The notes below the pieces were generated by a model. It was not told where the DNA came from and made no database searches. It saw nothing but the letters and a program-made list of their open reading frames with translations. A stretch of 64,000 nt of DNA from JADHMP01 sp016779985 (GTDB taxonomy: Bacteria > Bacteroidota > Bacteroidia > Flavobacteriales > Flavobacteriaceae), in assembly GCA_016779985.1 (NCBI GenBank), contig JADHMP010000011.1, forward strand, positions 1-64,000. The letters run 5' to 3'. Every line of letters begins with the position of its first letter. Position 1 is the first letter of the stretch. The translations under genes and the position numbers were made by a program. Below are positions 35,976 to 44,603 of this stretch, in pieces.

Positions 35976-36867
35976 AAAAAACTTAATTTATGTTGCTGGT
36001 CCCACTGCAGTTGGGAAAACAAAACTGAGTATTGGCCTTGCAAAAGCTTTCAAAACTGAAATTATCTCCTGTGATTCACGACAGTTTTTCAAAGAAATGA
36101 CTATCGGTACTGCTGTACCCACAATTGAAGAACGAGAGGGGGTTCCTCATCATTTTTTACAGCATAAATCCGTAAAAGACATCTACACTGTTGGAGATTA
36201 TGAAAAAGATGCCCTTGCTTTATTAGAGAAATTATTTAAAAAACATGACACCTTAATATTGGTTGGTGGCTCTGGAATGTATGCAGATGCAATTATGTTT
36301 GGTTTGGATGATTTCCCCCCTATTCCTGCAGAAGTTAGACAACAAATCAATTTGTTTCGATCCACCCATGGAATAAAATCCTTTCAAGAGTTATTGAGAA
36401 ATAAAGATCCCGATTACTATAGAGTTGTCGATCGAAATAACCCACAGCGCCTCACTCGTGCCCTTGAAGTCTGTATTGCTTCAAACCAACCCTATTCATC
36501 TTTTCTGGGTCAAGAAAAAAAGTCCCGGCCCTTTGTCTCAAAAATGTTAATATTGCATTGTCCTCGAAAAATTTTATATGATAATATTAACCGTAGGGTA
36601 GACCAAATGATGGCTGCGGGTCTTGAAGCTGAAGCCAAAAATAATTTAGCTTTTCGTGAATTCGCTCCTCTAAAAACCATCGGCTATAAAGAATTGATGG
36701 AATATTTTGATGGAAATGTAAGTTTAGATGATGCCGTTAATTACATAAAACGTAATACTCGTCGTTATGCTAAAAGACAAATTACTTGGTTTAAAAAATA
36801 TGATAATGCCTTTTGTTTTCCAGCTAATACTCCTGTTTCAGAAGTTCACGACTTGCTGAATCAATAG
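35968..36867 (+). CDS. miaA: tRNA dimethylallyltransferase
   Basis: A 299-residue enzyme that adds a dimethylallyl group to A37 of tRNAs reading UNN codons, the first step of the ms2i6A modification. Visible motifs: the P-loop AGPTAVGKTKLS, SCDSRQFF, VGGSGMYADAI, and RNTRRYAKRQITWFKK near the end. Length is standard. It closes the chain that starts with the oxidoreductase and overlaps the channel gene by 8 bases. No terminator is evident downstream. Confidence 0.96.
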   Translation: MNEKNLIYVAGPTAVGKTKLSIGLAKAFKTEIISCDSRQFFKEMTIGTAVPTIEEREGVPHHFLQHKSVKDIYTVGDYEKDALALLEKLFKKHDTLILVGGSGMYADAIMFGLDDFPPIPAEVRQQINLFRSTHGIKSFQELLRNKDPDYYRVVDRNNPQRLTRALEVCIASNQPYSSFLGQEKKSRPFVSKMLILHCPRKILYDNINRRVDQMMAAGLEAEAKNNLAFREFAPLKTIGYKELMEYFDGNVSLDDAVNYIKRNTRRYAKRQITWFKKYDNAFCFPANTPVSEVHDLLNQ

Positions 36868-36931
36868 GGTAGATTTTTTTACCACTCATTACATTTTGGC
36901 TATAATGGATTAATTCATTCTCATTATATGA

Positions 36932-36939
36932 TATTTTTG
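36932..36939 (+). promoter_or_regulatory. -7 box of the lipoprotein hydrolase gene
   Basis: TATTTTTG, exact consensus, 26 bases before the GTG start at 36965. Confidence 0.55.
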
Positions 36940-36964
36940 TTTTACAACCCAAATCTGAAATATC

Positions 36965-38182
36965 GTGTTTTCAATAAAATTTTTTACTATTACTATTGTC
37001 TCTTTTCTGTTTATCGACTGTTCTAAAAACGATACTACTTTAATTGAATCAAATAACAATGAGGTTACTAAGGAGGTTAAATCAAATTTAATAGACGTAT
37101 CTTATCATTATACATTTAAAGGTTCCATATTAAAGGAAATTGCTAAAAAAAATTATCCCACCTCTATAAATTCCAAATTTCATAATGTTAAAGCATTAAA
37201 AATAATCTATCGCACCTTTGACGTAAATGGCAATTATACCATGGCATCTGGAATACTCCTTCTACCAGAAACTGAAGGTGATTATTCACTTCTTTCTTTT
37301 CAACATGGTAACTTACTTAACTCTGATGATGCACCTTCAAAAAGCAAACTCGGAAATAATGACCTCACCTTCGCAGCCATAATGGCAAGCACTGGCATTA
37401 TAACAATAGTTCCAGATTATTTAGGGTATGGAAGTTCTTCACTAGCGCTTCATCCTAAAGAACACAAAAATTCTTTAGCAACAAGCAGTTATGATATGCT
37501 CAAAGCCTCAAAGTTTTATATTGAAGAAAATCATATTGCAACCAATGATAAGCTTTTTATTGCTGGCTATTCTGATGGAGGGTTTGCCGCCATTGCTCTT
37601 CAACAAATGATTGAAGAAATAGGTGACTTTAGCTTGACTAAAACGTATGCTGCGAAAGGGATATACAATAAAATTATTTTTACAGAATCTTTGTTAAATG
37701 TTAAAGACAAGGGACTAATGATTGGACATTATTTATGGATGATCAATTCTTATAATAATCTCTATGAGACATTAAATAGACCATGGAATTATTATCTAAA
37801 TGAACCCTATGCAGGCAGATTAGCATCCATTCAGCACCTAAACTCTCCTATCGATAAAAAGCTAGTCACTGATGATGTAAACGCATTGTTTAGCGCTACT
37901 TTTATTGAAGGAATATTAAATAAAACAGATACAGCTTTTTTAAAAGCCTTGGATGACAATAATGTTGACAATTGGAGACCTAATAACCCAATTGCCCTTT
38001 ATCTTTCAAAAAATGATAGACCATTTGAGGTTATTCATTCAAATAGAATGTTCAATTCCATCAAAAGTCATGGTGGTAATATAACAATGGAAGATGTTCA
38101 AATAGAAAATGAAGAAGCGATGGCTTTACCATTCTATTTGGCTGTACTGCATGACATTCTTGAAAAGCAGAATTTGGAGTAA
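36965..38182 (+). CDS. Alpha/beta hydrolase lipoprotein
   Basis: A 405-residue probable esterase or lipase. The signal peptide ends LFIDC, so Cys19 is a likely lipid anchor. The nucleophile elbow GYSDGG places the catalytic serine at 203; a histidine near the end (VLHDILE) may complete the triad, though the acid residue is not clear. The segments SFQHGNLLNSDD and PDYLGYGSSS resemble secreted bacterial lipases. It starts with GTG, read from the position of the signal peptide. The gene is alone, convergent with purC, with an 7-base gap. The substrate is unknown. Confidence 0.75.
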   Translation: MFSIKFFTITIVSFLFIDCSKNDTTLIESNNNEVTKEVKSNLIDVSYHYTFKGSILKEIAKKNYPTSINSKFHNVKALKIIYRTFDVNGNYTMASGILLLPETEGDYSLLSFQHGNLLNSDDAPSKSKLGNNDLTFAAIMASTGIITIVPDYLGYGSSSLALHPKEHKNSLATSSYDMLKASKFYIEENHIATNDKLFIAGYSDGGFAAIALQQMIEEIGDFSLTKTYAAKGIYNKIIFTESLLNVKDKGLMIGHYLWMINSYNNLYETLNRPWNYYLNEPYAGRLASIQHLNSPIDKKLVTDDVNALFSATFIEGILNKTDTAFLKALDDNNVDNWRPNNPIALYLSKNDRPFEVIHSNRMFNSIKSHGGNITMEDVQIENEEAMALPFYLAVLHDILEKQNLE

Positions 38183-38189
38183 GTAGGTA

Positions 38190-39134
38190 TTAATTAGAAA
38201 AATAATTATTTAGTGCTTTTTTTATACGTTCCTCAATAGAGTCAGTATCTGCCTGCACGAAATCTTCCCCAATAATTTTTTCATAGAGTTCTATATAGCG
38301 CCTTGAAACGGTTTCAACAAAATTATCCTCCATTGGAGGTAGAGTTTGGCCAGTTAATCCTTGAAATCCATTTTTTATTAGCCATTGGCGTACAAATTCT
38401 TTGGATAGTTGTTTTTGAGGAAGACGCTGTTTTTGAAGAGAAGTGTAGGTCTCTTGATAGAAATAGCGAGAAGAGTCTGGCGTATGAATTTCATCTATTA
38501 GTAAAATTTCACCAGCATTACTTTTTCCAAATTCATATTTTGTATCCACCAATATCAGGCCCTGTTGCGCTGCCATTGATGTTCCCCTTTGAAACAGTTT
38601 TCTTGTATATTCTTCTAGTTGAATATATTCTTTTTCTGAAACAATACCCTGTTCAATAATTTCTTCTCTAGAAATGTCCTCATCGTGTCCCTCTTCAGCC
38701 TTAGTGGCAGGGGTTATAATTGGATTTGGAAATTTTTGATTTTCTATCATTCCCTCGGGCAAAGGAATTCCACACAACATTCTTTTTCCAATCTTATATT
38801 CTCTTGCGGCATGACCGGTAAGATAACCTCGAATGACCATTTCAATTTTATAAGGCTCACAACGCACTCCAATAGACACATTAGGGTCGGGAGAAGCCAC
38901 TAACCAGTTAGGCACTATATCAGCAGTAGCTTTCAACATATGGATTGCAATTTGATTTAAAATTTGCCCTTTGTGAGGTATTCCTTTTGGCAAGACCACA
39001 TCAAAAGCTGATATTCTATCAGTGGCAACCATCACTAACTGGTCGTTGTCTAAATGGTAAACTTCTCTAACTTTTCCCTTATATTTTGAATGCTGCCCCG
39101 GTAAATTTAAATCTGTTTTAAGTAATGTATTCAT
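38190..39134 (-). CDS. purC: Phosphoribosylaminoimidazole-succinocarboxamide synthase
   Basis: A 314-residue ATP-dependent ligase that joins CAIR and aspartate in purine synthesis. SAICAR synthase hallmarks are visible: GKVREVY near 20, MVATDRISAFDVVLP, KGQILNQIA, GYLTGHAAREY, and VDTKYEFG. The longer length matches the eukaryote-like class of PurC found in Bacteroidota, not the 240-residue E. coli form. It follows phoH with a two-base gap and is probably expressed from the same transcript. Confidence 0.96.
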   Translation of the reverse strand: MNTLLKTDLNLPGQHSKYKGKVREVYHLDNDQLVMVATDRISAFDVVLPKGIPHKGQILNQIAIHMLKATADIVPNWLVASPDPNVSIGVRCEPYKIEMVIRGYLTGHAAREYKIGKRMLCGIPLPEGMIENQKFPNPIITPATKAEEGHDEDISREEIIEQGIVSEKEYIQLEEYTRKLFQRGTSMAAQQGLILVDTKYEFGKSNAGEILLIDEIHTPDSSRYFYQETYTSLQKQRLPQKQLSKEFVRQWLIKNGFQGLTGQTLPPMEDNFVETVSRRYIELYEKIIGEDFVQADTDSIEERIKKALNNYFSN

Positions 39135-39136
39135 CT

Positions 39137-40090
39137 TTAATTTTCGTGTTCAATACGCTTGTAAGCATCGATCACCTTCTTCACTAATGGGTGACGGATA
39201 ACGTCTTTGTCATCTAAATAAACAATACTAATACCTGGTGTGTTTTTTAAAACAAGTATGGCTTCTTTTAATCCAGAAATAACCCTTCTTGGTAAATCTA
39301 TTTGACCTGGATCTCCAGTGAGCATAAACTTAGCATTTTTTCCCATTCGGGTTAAAAACATTTTCATTTGTGCATGGGTAGTATTTTGGGCTTCATCAAG
39401 AATTACAAATGCATTGTCTAGTGTACGACCACGCATAAAGGCCAGAGGGGCGATTTGAATAGTCCCTTTTTCTAAGTGTTGCATTAGTTTCTCGTGGGGT
39501 ATCATATCTCTCAACGCATCATAGAGGGGCTGCATATAGGGATCTAACTTTTCTTTTAAATCGCCTGGAAGAAATCCTAAATTTTCACCTGCTTCAACCG
39601 CTGGTCTGGTCAATATTATACGGCTCACGCGTTTTTCCTTCAATGCCTTCACTGCTAGAGCCACGCCAGTATATGTTTTTCCTGTTCCTGCAGGTCCTAT
39701 AGCAAAAACCATATCATTTTTATTGACAGATTCAATCAATCGCTTTTGATTGATTGTTTTGGCTCGAATGATTTTACCCCCTACTCCATGCAGTATTTGT
39801 GCTTCAGAGGCATCTTCGGGCAAAAAAGGTTCGTTAGGGTTAAATTGTAATATGCGTTCAATCACTTCGTCAGAGAGAGCATTATACTTGGCAAAATGCA
39901 TCAGTAACATATTCGATTTAGATTCAAAATCTTCAATCAATTCTGGTTCTCCATAGGCTTTCAAAGTGCTCCCTCGAGCTACTATTTTTAATTTAGGATA
40001 ATATGAGCGTATTTTTTCTAAAAAGCGGTTTTGAATGCCAAAAAATTCTTGGGGGTTTACTTCCGTGAGTTCAATTTTTATTTCGTTCAA
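39137..40090 (-). CDS. phoH: PhoH family ATPase
   Basis: A 317-residue protein with a KH-like N-terminal part (to about 110) and a PhoH ATPase domain. Visible: Walker A AIGPAGTGKTYTG, ILTRPAVEAGENLGFLPGDL, VILDEAQNTT for Walker B, and LTGDPGQIDLP. PhoH proteins are linked to RNA metabolism and phosphate stress; the exact activity is open. The start is TTG (MNEIKIELTEV), because no ATG lies nearby and the sequence matches the family from this point. It is divergent from the SAM-hydroxide adenosyltransferase gene and in operon with purC. Confidence 0.92.
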   Translation of the reverse strand: MNEIKIELTEVNPQEFFGIQNRFLEKIRSYYPKLKIVARGSTLKAYGEPELIEDFESKSNMLLMHFAKYNALSDEVIERILQFNPNEPFLPEDASEAQILHGVGGKIIRAKTINQKRLIESVNKNDMVFAIGPAGTGKTYTGVALAVKALKEKRVSRIILTRPAVEAGENLGFLPGDLKEKLDPYMQPLYDALRDMIPHEKLMQHLEKGTIQIAPLAFMRGRTLDNAFVILDEAQNTTHAQMKMFLTRMGKNAKFMLTGDPGQIDLPRRVISGLKEAILVLKNTPGISIVYLDDKDVIRHPLVKKVIDAYKRIEHEN

Positions 40091-40188
40091 GCGTAAGTCC
40101 GTTAAATAATTTATTTTTGTTTAGTATCTGAGTTCACAATAAAAATAAATATTTTTTTTACGAGAAAGCAAACTGTTGCACTTCCTTT

Positions 40189-41019
40189 ATGAACATTGTC
40201 ACACTAACCACCGATTTTGGACTGAAAGACTTTTCTGTGGGCGTAACAAAAGCGGCGCTAATGCAATTGATAAAAGATGTTCAGATTGTTGATATCTCAC
40301 ACCAAATTAGCCCTTTCAATTTAGCAGAAGCTGCCTATTTGTTAAAGAATAGCTTTAGTGCTTTTCCAAAGGGAAGTGTTCATATTGTAGGAATTGAGTC
40401 TGAAAGAACCCCTGAAAATCAGCACCTCGCAATCGAATTTAAAGGTCATTTTTTTATTGGTGCTAACAATGGTATTTTATCTCTATTGATGGAAGAACAG
40501 AAAGCCGATAAAATGGTAGAAATTAATATTCATAATAATTTAATGAGTACGTTTCCTGTATTGGATACATTTGTTCAAATAGCTGCTCATTTATTACAAG
40601 AAGGCAAATTAGAAATTGTAGGAAATAGGATTGATAAAATCAAAGAGCTAAAAAATATCAAACCTGTGATTGATCCAGATAAAAAACAAATCATGGGAAG
40701 TGTAATATATATTGACAATTATGGAAATATAATTACCAACATAACCAAAAAACTTTTTGAATCCATTGGAAAGACAAGGCCTTTCACCATTTATGCTCGA
40801 ACCGTTAAATTCAGAAAAATATATGCTTCTTATGGCGATGCCATTGACTGGGGCTTACCCAAGGAAAAACGGCAGGAAGATGGTAAAAAAATTGCTTTAT
40901 TTAATAGTGCTGGACACTTAGAATTAGCCATTTATAAAAGCAATCCTACCACAGTTGGAGGTGCTCAAAGCCTCTTTGGTCTCTCCTACAGAGATACTGT
41001 AACTATTGAATTCGAATAG
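40189..41019 (+). CDS. SAM hydroxide adenosyltransferase (DUF62 family)
   Basis: A 276-residue member of the DUF62/duf-62 family. Such enzymes cleave S-adenosylmethionine with hydroxide to adenosine and methionine and are related to the halogenases FlA and SalL. The opening TLTTDFGLKDFSVGVTKAAL and the IDNYGNIITNI segment are signatures; no halogenase loop is evident. The biological role is unclear. It ends one base before gldF, so it may be co-transcribed with the gliding genes, and it is divergent from phoH. Confidence 0.88.
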   Translation: MNIVTLTTDFGLKDFSVGVTKAALMQLIKDVQIVDISHQISPFNLAEAAYLLKNSFSAFPKGSVHIVGIESERTPENQHLAIEFKGHFFIGANNGILSLLMEEQKADKMVEINIHNNLMSTFPVLDTFVQIAAHLLQEGKLEIVGNRIDKIKELKNIKPVIDPDKKQIMGSVIYIDNYGNIITNITKKLFESIGKTRPFTIYARTVKFRKIYASYGDAIDWGLPKEKRQEDGKKIALFNSAGHLELAIYKSNPTTVGGAQSLFGLSYRDTVTIEFE

Positions 41020-41020
41020 A

Positions 41021-41755
41021 ATGAGAAGCATTTTTTTTAAAGAGATTCGATTTTATTTTAATAGTCTCACTGGCTATTTAATTCTCTGTGCCTATTTCAT
41101 TATAAACGCTTTAGTTTTATGGTTCTTAGACACTAGCAATAATGTATTCAATACACAAATTGGAGTTTTAGATAGTTTCTTTATTGGATCTGCATGGTTA
41201 TTCATGTTCCTTATTCCAGCCCTCTGTATGGGAAGTTTTTCTGAGGAAATGAAAAGCGGAACGATAGAAATTCTACTTACTAAGCCCGTTACGATTTTTG
41301 AACTTGTATTAGCCAAATGGATGGCTGCTATGGTTTTAATTCTTTTGGTTCTCATCCCAACAATCTTAAATGGCTATGTCGTTGCAAACCTTCTACCAGA
41401 AGGGAATTACTTGGACTTAGGTAGATTTGTTAGCGGTTATATAGGCCTTTTTTTTCTTGCCCTTGTTTATAGCAGCATAACGCTTTCTTTTTCATCTATT
41501 TTTAAAAATCAAGTCACTGTTTTTATTTGCTCATTAATATGTTGCTTCGCACACTATTACATATGGGGGCAACTAGCCTATCTGACTGCAAATAATTGGC
41601 TCTATAAACAACTACTATTCATAGGAATGGAAAACCATTTAGTTAATCTCAGCAGCGGCCTGATTAAGTTTAACGATTTAATTTACTTTCTAATTCATAT
41701 TATTTTATTGTTTTTGATTATACAACTTAATATAAAGCGTCGATTAGAAGTATGA
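41021..41755 (+). CDS. gldF: Gliding motility ABC transporter permease GldF
   Basis: A 244-residue inner-membrane permease with about six helices. In Flavobacterium johnsoniae GldF works with GldA (ATPase) and GldG and is needed for gliding. The family-typical start, MRSIFFKEIRFYFNSLTGYL, is found from the ATG at 41021. An upstream in-frame TTG at 41006 lies inside the previous gene and is unlikely. ALCMGSFSEEMKSGTIEILL is the conserved cytoplasmic loop. It overlaps gldG by four bases (ATGA). No gldA gene is present here. Confidence 0.93.
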   Translation: MRSIFFKEIRFYFNSLTGYLILCAYFIINALVLWFLDTSNNVFNTQIGVLDSFFIGSAWLFMFLIPALCMGSFSEEMKSGTIEILLTKPVTIFELVLAKWMAAMVLILLVLIPTILNGYVVANLLPEGNYLDLGRFVSGYIGLFFLALVYSSITLSFSSIFKNQVTVFICSLICCFAHYYIWGQLAYLTANNWLYKQLLFIGMENHLVNLSSGLIKFNDLIYFLIHIILLFLIIQLNIKRRLEV

Positions 41756-43407
41756 AGAAAATATATAATATAGTGGGTGGAATCACCATCACTCTTTTGC
41801 TTCTTTTAGCTGCGCAAGGCATCAATGGATCAATCGATCTTACGAAAGATCAGAGACACAAACTTTCAGAGAATACAATATCAAAGTTAAAGTCCTTAGA
41901 CCAACCTCTACGAATTGACGTTTTTTTAACTGGTGATTTACCTGCTCAATATCAACACTTTAGAGTATCCATTGAAAGTTTATTAAATAATTTTGAACGC
42001 TACACGGATCAATTGTATATCAGTTTCATTAACCCTTTTGAAGAAGGAACAGCAGATTCTGTTATTGAAGAAATGCAATCCTATGGACTTCCCCCAACGT
42101 TTGTAGCTGAAAGTAATTTAAGCACCAACAAAGAAACAGTACTTTTCCCATGGGCTATACTGAATCATGGAGAACAGACTGTCCGAGTTTCACTGCTTAA
42201 AAAAAACCTAGGAGATACACCAGAAAAAATATTATTGCAATCACTGCAACAACTCGAGTTTCAATTTATGGATGGAATCGAACAAATTACACTAACAGAA
42301 AAGAAAAATATTGCCTTTTTAACTTCTAATAAAACTTCTAAAAATATTGTTTTGGCAGATTTGATTCAAAGTCTGCAATCGTATTATGATGTTGCTTCCT
42401 TCGATTTTAATGCAGATGGTATCGATAGAGTAAAAACACTTCAAAATCTAAATCGATTCGTTTTACTCTTAATTTCTAATCCTAAAAAATCTTTTTCAAC
42501 CGATGAAAAATACATCTTAGACCAATATCAGCTTCAAGGGGGAGCAATTCTTTGGTTGATAGACCCTCTTAAAATGGACGAAAGTTTGCTGATGAACAGC
42601 GAAGAGGGAGCCCCACTTGAGCAAAACCAACTTGGCTTAGAAGACTATTTTTTCAATCAGGGCATACGCATACAAAACGGTCTATTGAAAGATTTATATT
42701 GCGCTCCTATTATATTGGCTCGTGGTGAAGAAAACAATACTCAATACCTACCCTACCCATGGCCTTATTATCCACTAATTAAGACTAATACAAACGCTGC
42801 AATTGGTAAAGATTTAGGAAATGTTTGGTTGCGCTATTCAAGCCCTATAGACACTCTAAGAAACAATCTAAAAAAAACTGTTTTATTAAAATCATCAAAC
42901 TTTACGCAAACCAGAACCCCCCCTGCAATTATTTCTCTAAATGAAGTAAAAGATGAAATTAAACCCTCGCAATATAATGAGCAAGAAAAAATTGTTGGCG
43001 TTTTAAATGAAGGACAATTTGAGTCTTTGTTTAAAAATAGAATTAAACCCTTTACTATTGCAAACCCAATTGAAAAAGCAAAATCAAAAATGCTACTCAT
43101 TTCAGATGGTAATTTTATTGAAAACCAAGTTGATAAGGGTGGTCCTTTAACGTTGGGATTTGATAAATGGTCCTCCAATTTTTATGATAATAAGGCATTT
43201 ATAACAAATAGTATTCATTATTTATCTGGTTTGGATAACCTTGTTGAATTAAGAAATAAAAATTTTGAAATGCAGTTTTTAGATCCGGTTAAGGTAGAGC
43301 AAGAAAGTACGTATTGGAAAATCTTTATTCTACTTGTCCCTATATTTTTTTTAGTAACAGTTAGACTTTTTAATCACTTCATCCTAAATAAACACAAGAG
43401 CTATTGA
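41752..43407 (+). CDS. gldG: Gliding motility protein GldG
   Basis: A 551-residue membrane protein paired with GldF. One helix is at about 8-27, a large soluble part faces the periplasm, and a final helix lies near 523-542. The early NGSIDLTKDQRHKLSENTI stretch and the later LWLIDPLKMD loop follow the GldG/ABC-type uncharacterised-transport family. It acts with GldF and GldA; in F. johnsoniae this complex supports gliding, though its substrate is not known. It overlaps gldF by four bases and precedes dnaN by 61 bases. Confidence 0.93.
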   Translation: MKKIYNIVGGITITLLLLLAAQGINGSIDLTKDQRHKLSENTISKLKSLDQPLRIDVFLTGDLPAQYQHFRVSIESLLNNFERYTDQLYISFINPFEEGTADSVIEEMQSYGLPPTFVAESNLSTNKETVLFPWAILNHGEQTVRVSLLKKNLGDTPEKILLQSLQQLEFQFMDGIEQITLTEKKNIAFLTSNKTSKNIVLADLIQSLQSYYDVASFDFNADGIDRVKTLQNLNRFVLLLISNPKKSFSTDEKYILDQYQLQGGAILWLIDPLKMDESLLMNSEEGAPLEQNQLGLEDYFFNQGIRIQNGLLKDLYCAPIILARGEENNTQYLPYPWPYYPLIKTNTNAAIGKDLGNVWLRYSSPIDTLRNNLKKTVLLKSSNFTQTRTPPAIISLNEVKDEIKPSQYNEQEKIVGVLNEGQFESLFKNRIKPFTIANPIEKAKSKMLLISDGNFIENQVDKGGPLTLGFDKWSSNFYDNKAFITNSIHYLSGLDNLVELRNKNFEMQFLDPVKVEQESTYWKIFILLVPIFFLVTVRLFNHFILNKHKSY

Positions 43408-43446
43408 CTGTTAATAAGTTTCTTTCCAAAATCAATGCATTTAAAA

Positions 43447-43454
43447 TATATTTG
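43447..43454 (+). promoter_or_regulatory. -7 box of dnaN
   Basis: TATATTTG, exact consensus, 15 bases before the dnaN ATG. Confidence 0.55.
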
Positions 43455-43468
43455 AACAAAGAGAATTC

Positions 43469-44590
43469 ATGAAGTTTATCGTTTCTAGCGCCGCTTTGCT
43501 AAAAGAGTTACAGATGTTGGGAGGTATTTTGAATAACACAAATACCCTCCCCATTTTAGACAATTTTCTATTTGAAATCAATAAAAATGTTTTAACACTC
43601 ACAGCCTCTGATCTTGAAACTACTTTTTCAACTAAGCTGACCATAGAATCAGAAGACACAGGGACAATTGCCCTACCCGCAAAAATTTTGCTAGATACCC
43701 TGAAAACGTTTCCTGAACAACCCCTAACCCTTATTCAAACAGATAGAAATACGGTTGAGATTATAGCTAATAATGGAAAATATGCAGTGGCCTATGTAGA
43801 TGGAAGTGAATTTCCACAAGCTGCTGTAGTTCCAGATCCAAAAAATACTGTAATAGAAGGGGGACAACTGGCAGATGCCATCAACAGTACTCTATTTGCC
43901 AGTGGAAATGATGATTTAAGGCCTGTAATGAGTGGAGTCTTTTTTCAGTTTTCTTCTGAATCACTCACCTTTGTTGCGACTGATGCCCACAAACTTGTAA
44001 AATATACCCGAACTGATTTGAAGGCTGTCGATACCGCAGAATTTATCATGCCTAAAAAACCACTTCAGTTGTTAAAAAATATATTAGCATCTTCGGGTGA
44101 GGAGGTTACCATTGAATATAACGATTCTAACGCTCAATTTCGTTTTAATAATTCGGTGTTAACCTGTCGTCTTATTGATGGTAAATATCCTAATTATGAA
44201 GCTGTCATTCCAAAGGAAAATCCCAACCAAATGTTAATTGATCGTATAGCCTTTTTAAACTCTGTTAAGCGTGTTAGCATTTTTTCCAATAAAACTACCC
44301 ATCAAATAAGACTTAAAATAGCCGGATCGGCTTTACAAGTTTCAGCAGAAGATTATGACTACAGCAATAGTGCCGAGGAACAGTTGCATTGCGATTATCA
44401 AGGTGATGATATCCAAATTGGTTTCAATTCACGTTTTTTAATTGAAATGCTCAATAATTTAATTTCTGATCAGATCAAACTCTCATTATCGCTTCCAAAC
44501 AGAGCAGGTCTAATCACACCAATGGACAATGTTGATGAAGGTGAAAATATAACAATGTTGGTGATGCCCGTAATGCTTAATAATCAATAG
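43469..44590 (+). CDS. dnaN: DNA polymerase III sliding clamp, beta subunit
   Basis: A 373-residue ring-forming clamp that holds the replicative polymerase on DNA. Three repeated domains are recognisable; visible signatures include NTNTLPILDNFLFE, YVDGSEFPQAAVV, GVFFQFSSESLTFVATDAHKLV and the C-terminal VMPVMLNNQ tail. Length is as expected. It is not next to dnaA or an origin, which is usual in flavobacteria. It has its own -7 box, so it need not be read from gldG. Convergent with the capB-like gene, 13 bases apart. Confidence 0.96.
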   Translation: MKFIVSSAALLKELQMLGGILNNTNTLPILDNFLFEINKNVLTLTASDLETTFSTKLTIESEDTGTIALPAKILLDTLKTFPEQPLTLIQTDRNTVEIIANNGKYAVAYVDGSEFPQAAVVPDPKNTVIEGGQLADAINSTLFASGNDDLRPVMSGVFFQFSSESLTFVATDAHKLVKYTRTDLKAVDTAEFIMPKKPLQLLKNILASSGEEVTIEYNDSNAQFRFNNSVLTCRLIDGKYPNYEAVIPKENPNQMLIDRIAFLNSVKRVSIFSNKTTHQIRLKIAGSALQVSAEDYDYSNSAEEQLHCDYQGDDIQIGFNSRFLIEMLNNLISDQIKLSLSLPNRAGLITPMDNVDEGENITMLVMPVMLNNQ

Positions 44591-44603
44591 AACGTCTACT
44601 GAA

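Noticed and set aside
40109..40150. Inverted repeat ATTTATTTTT ... AAAAATAAAT between phoH and the SAM-hydroxide adenosyltransferase gene
   Set aside because: It is a pure AT-rich stretch in an AT-rich gap; such matches are expected by chance, and no GC core or consensus supports a site.
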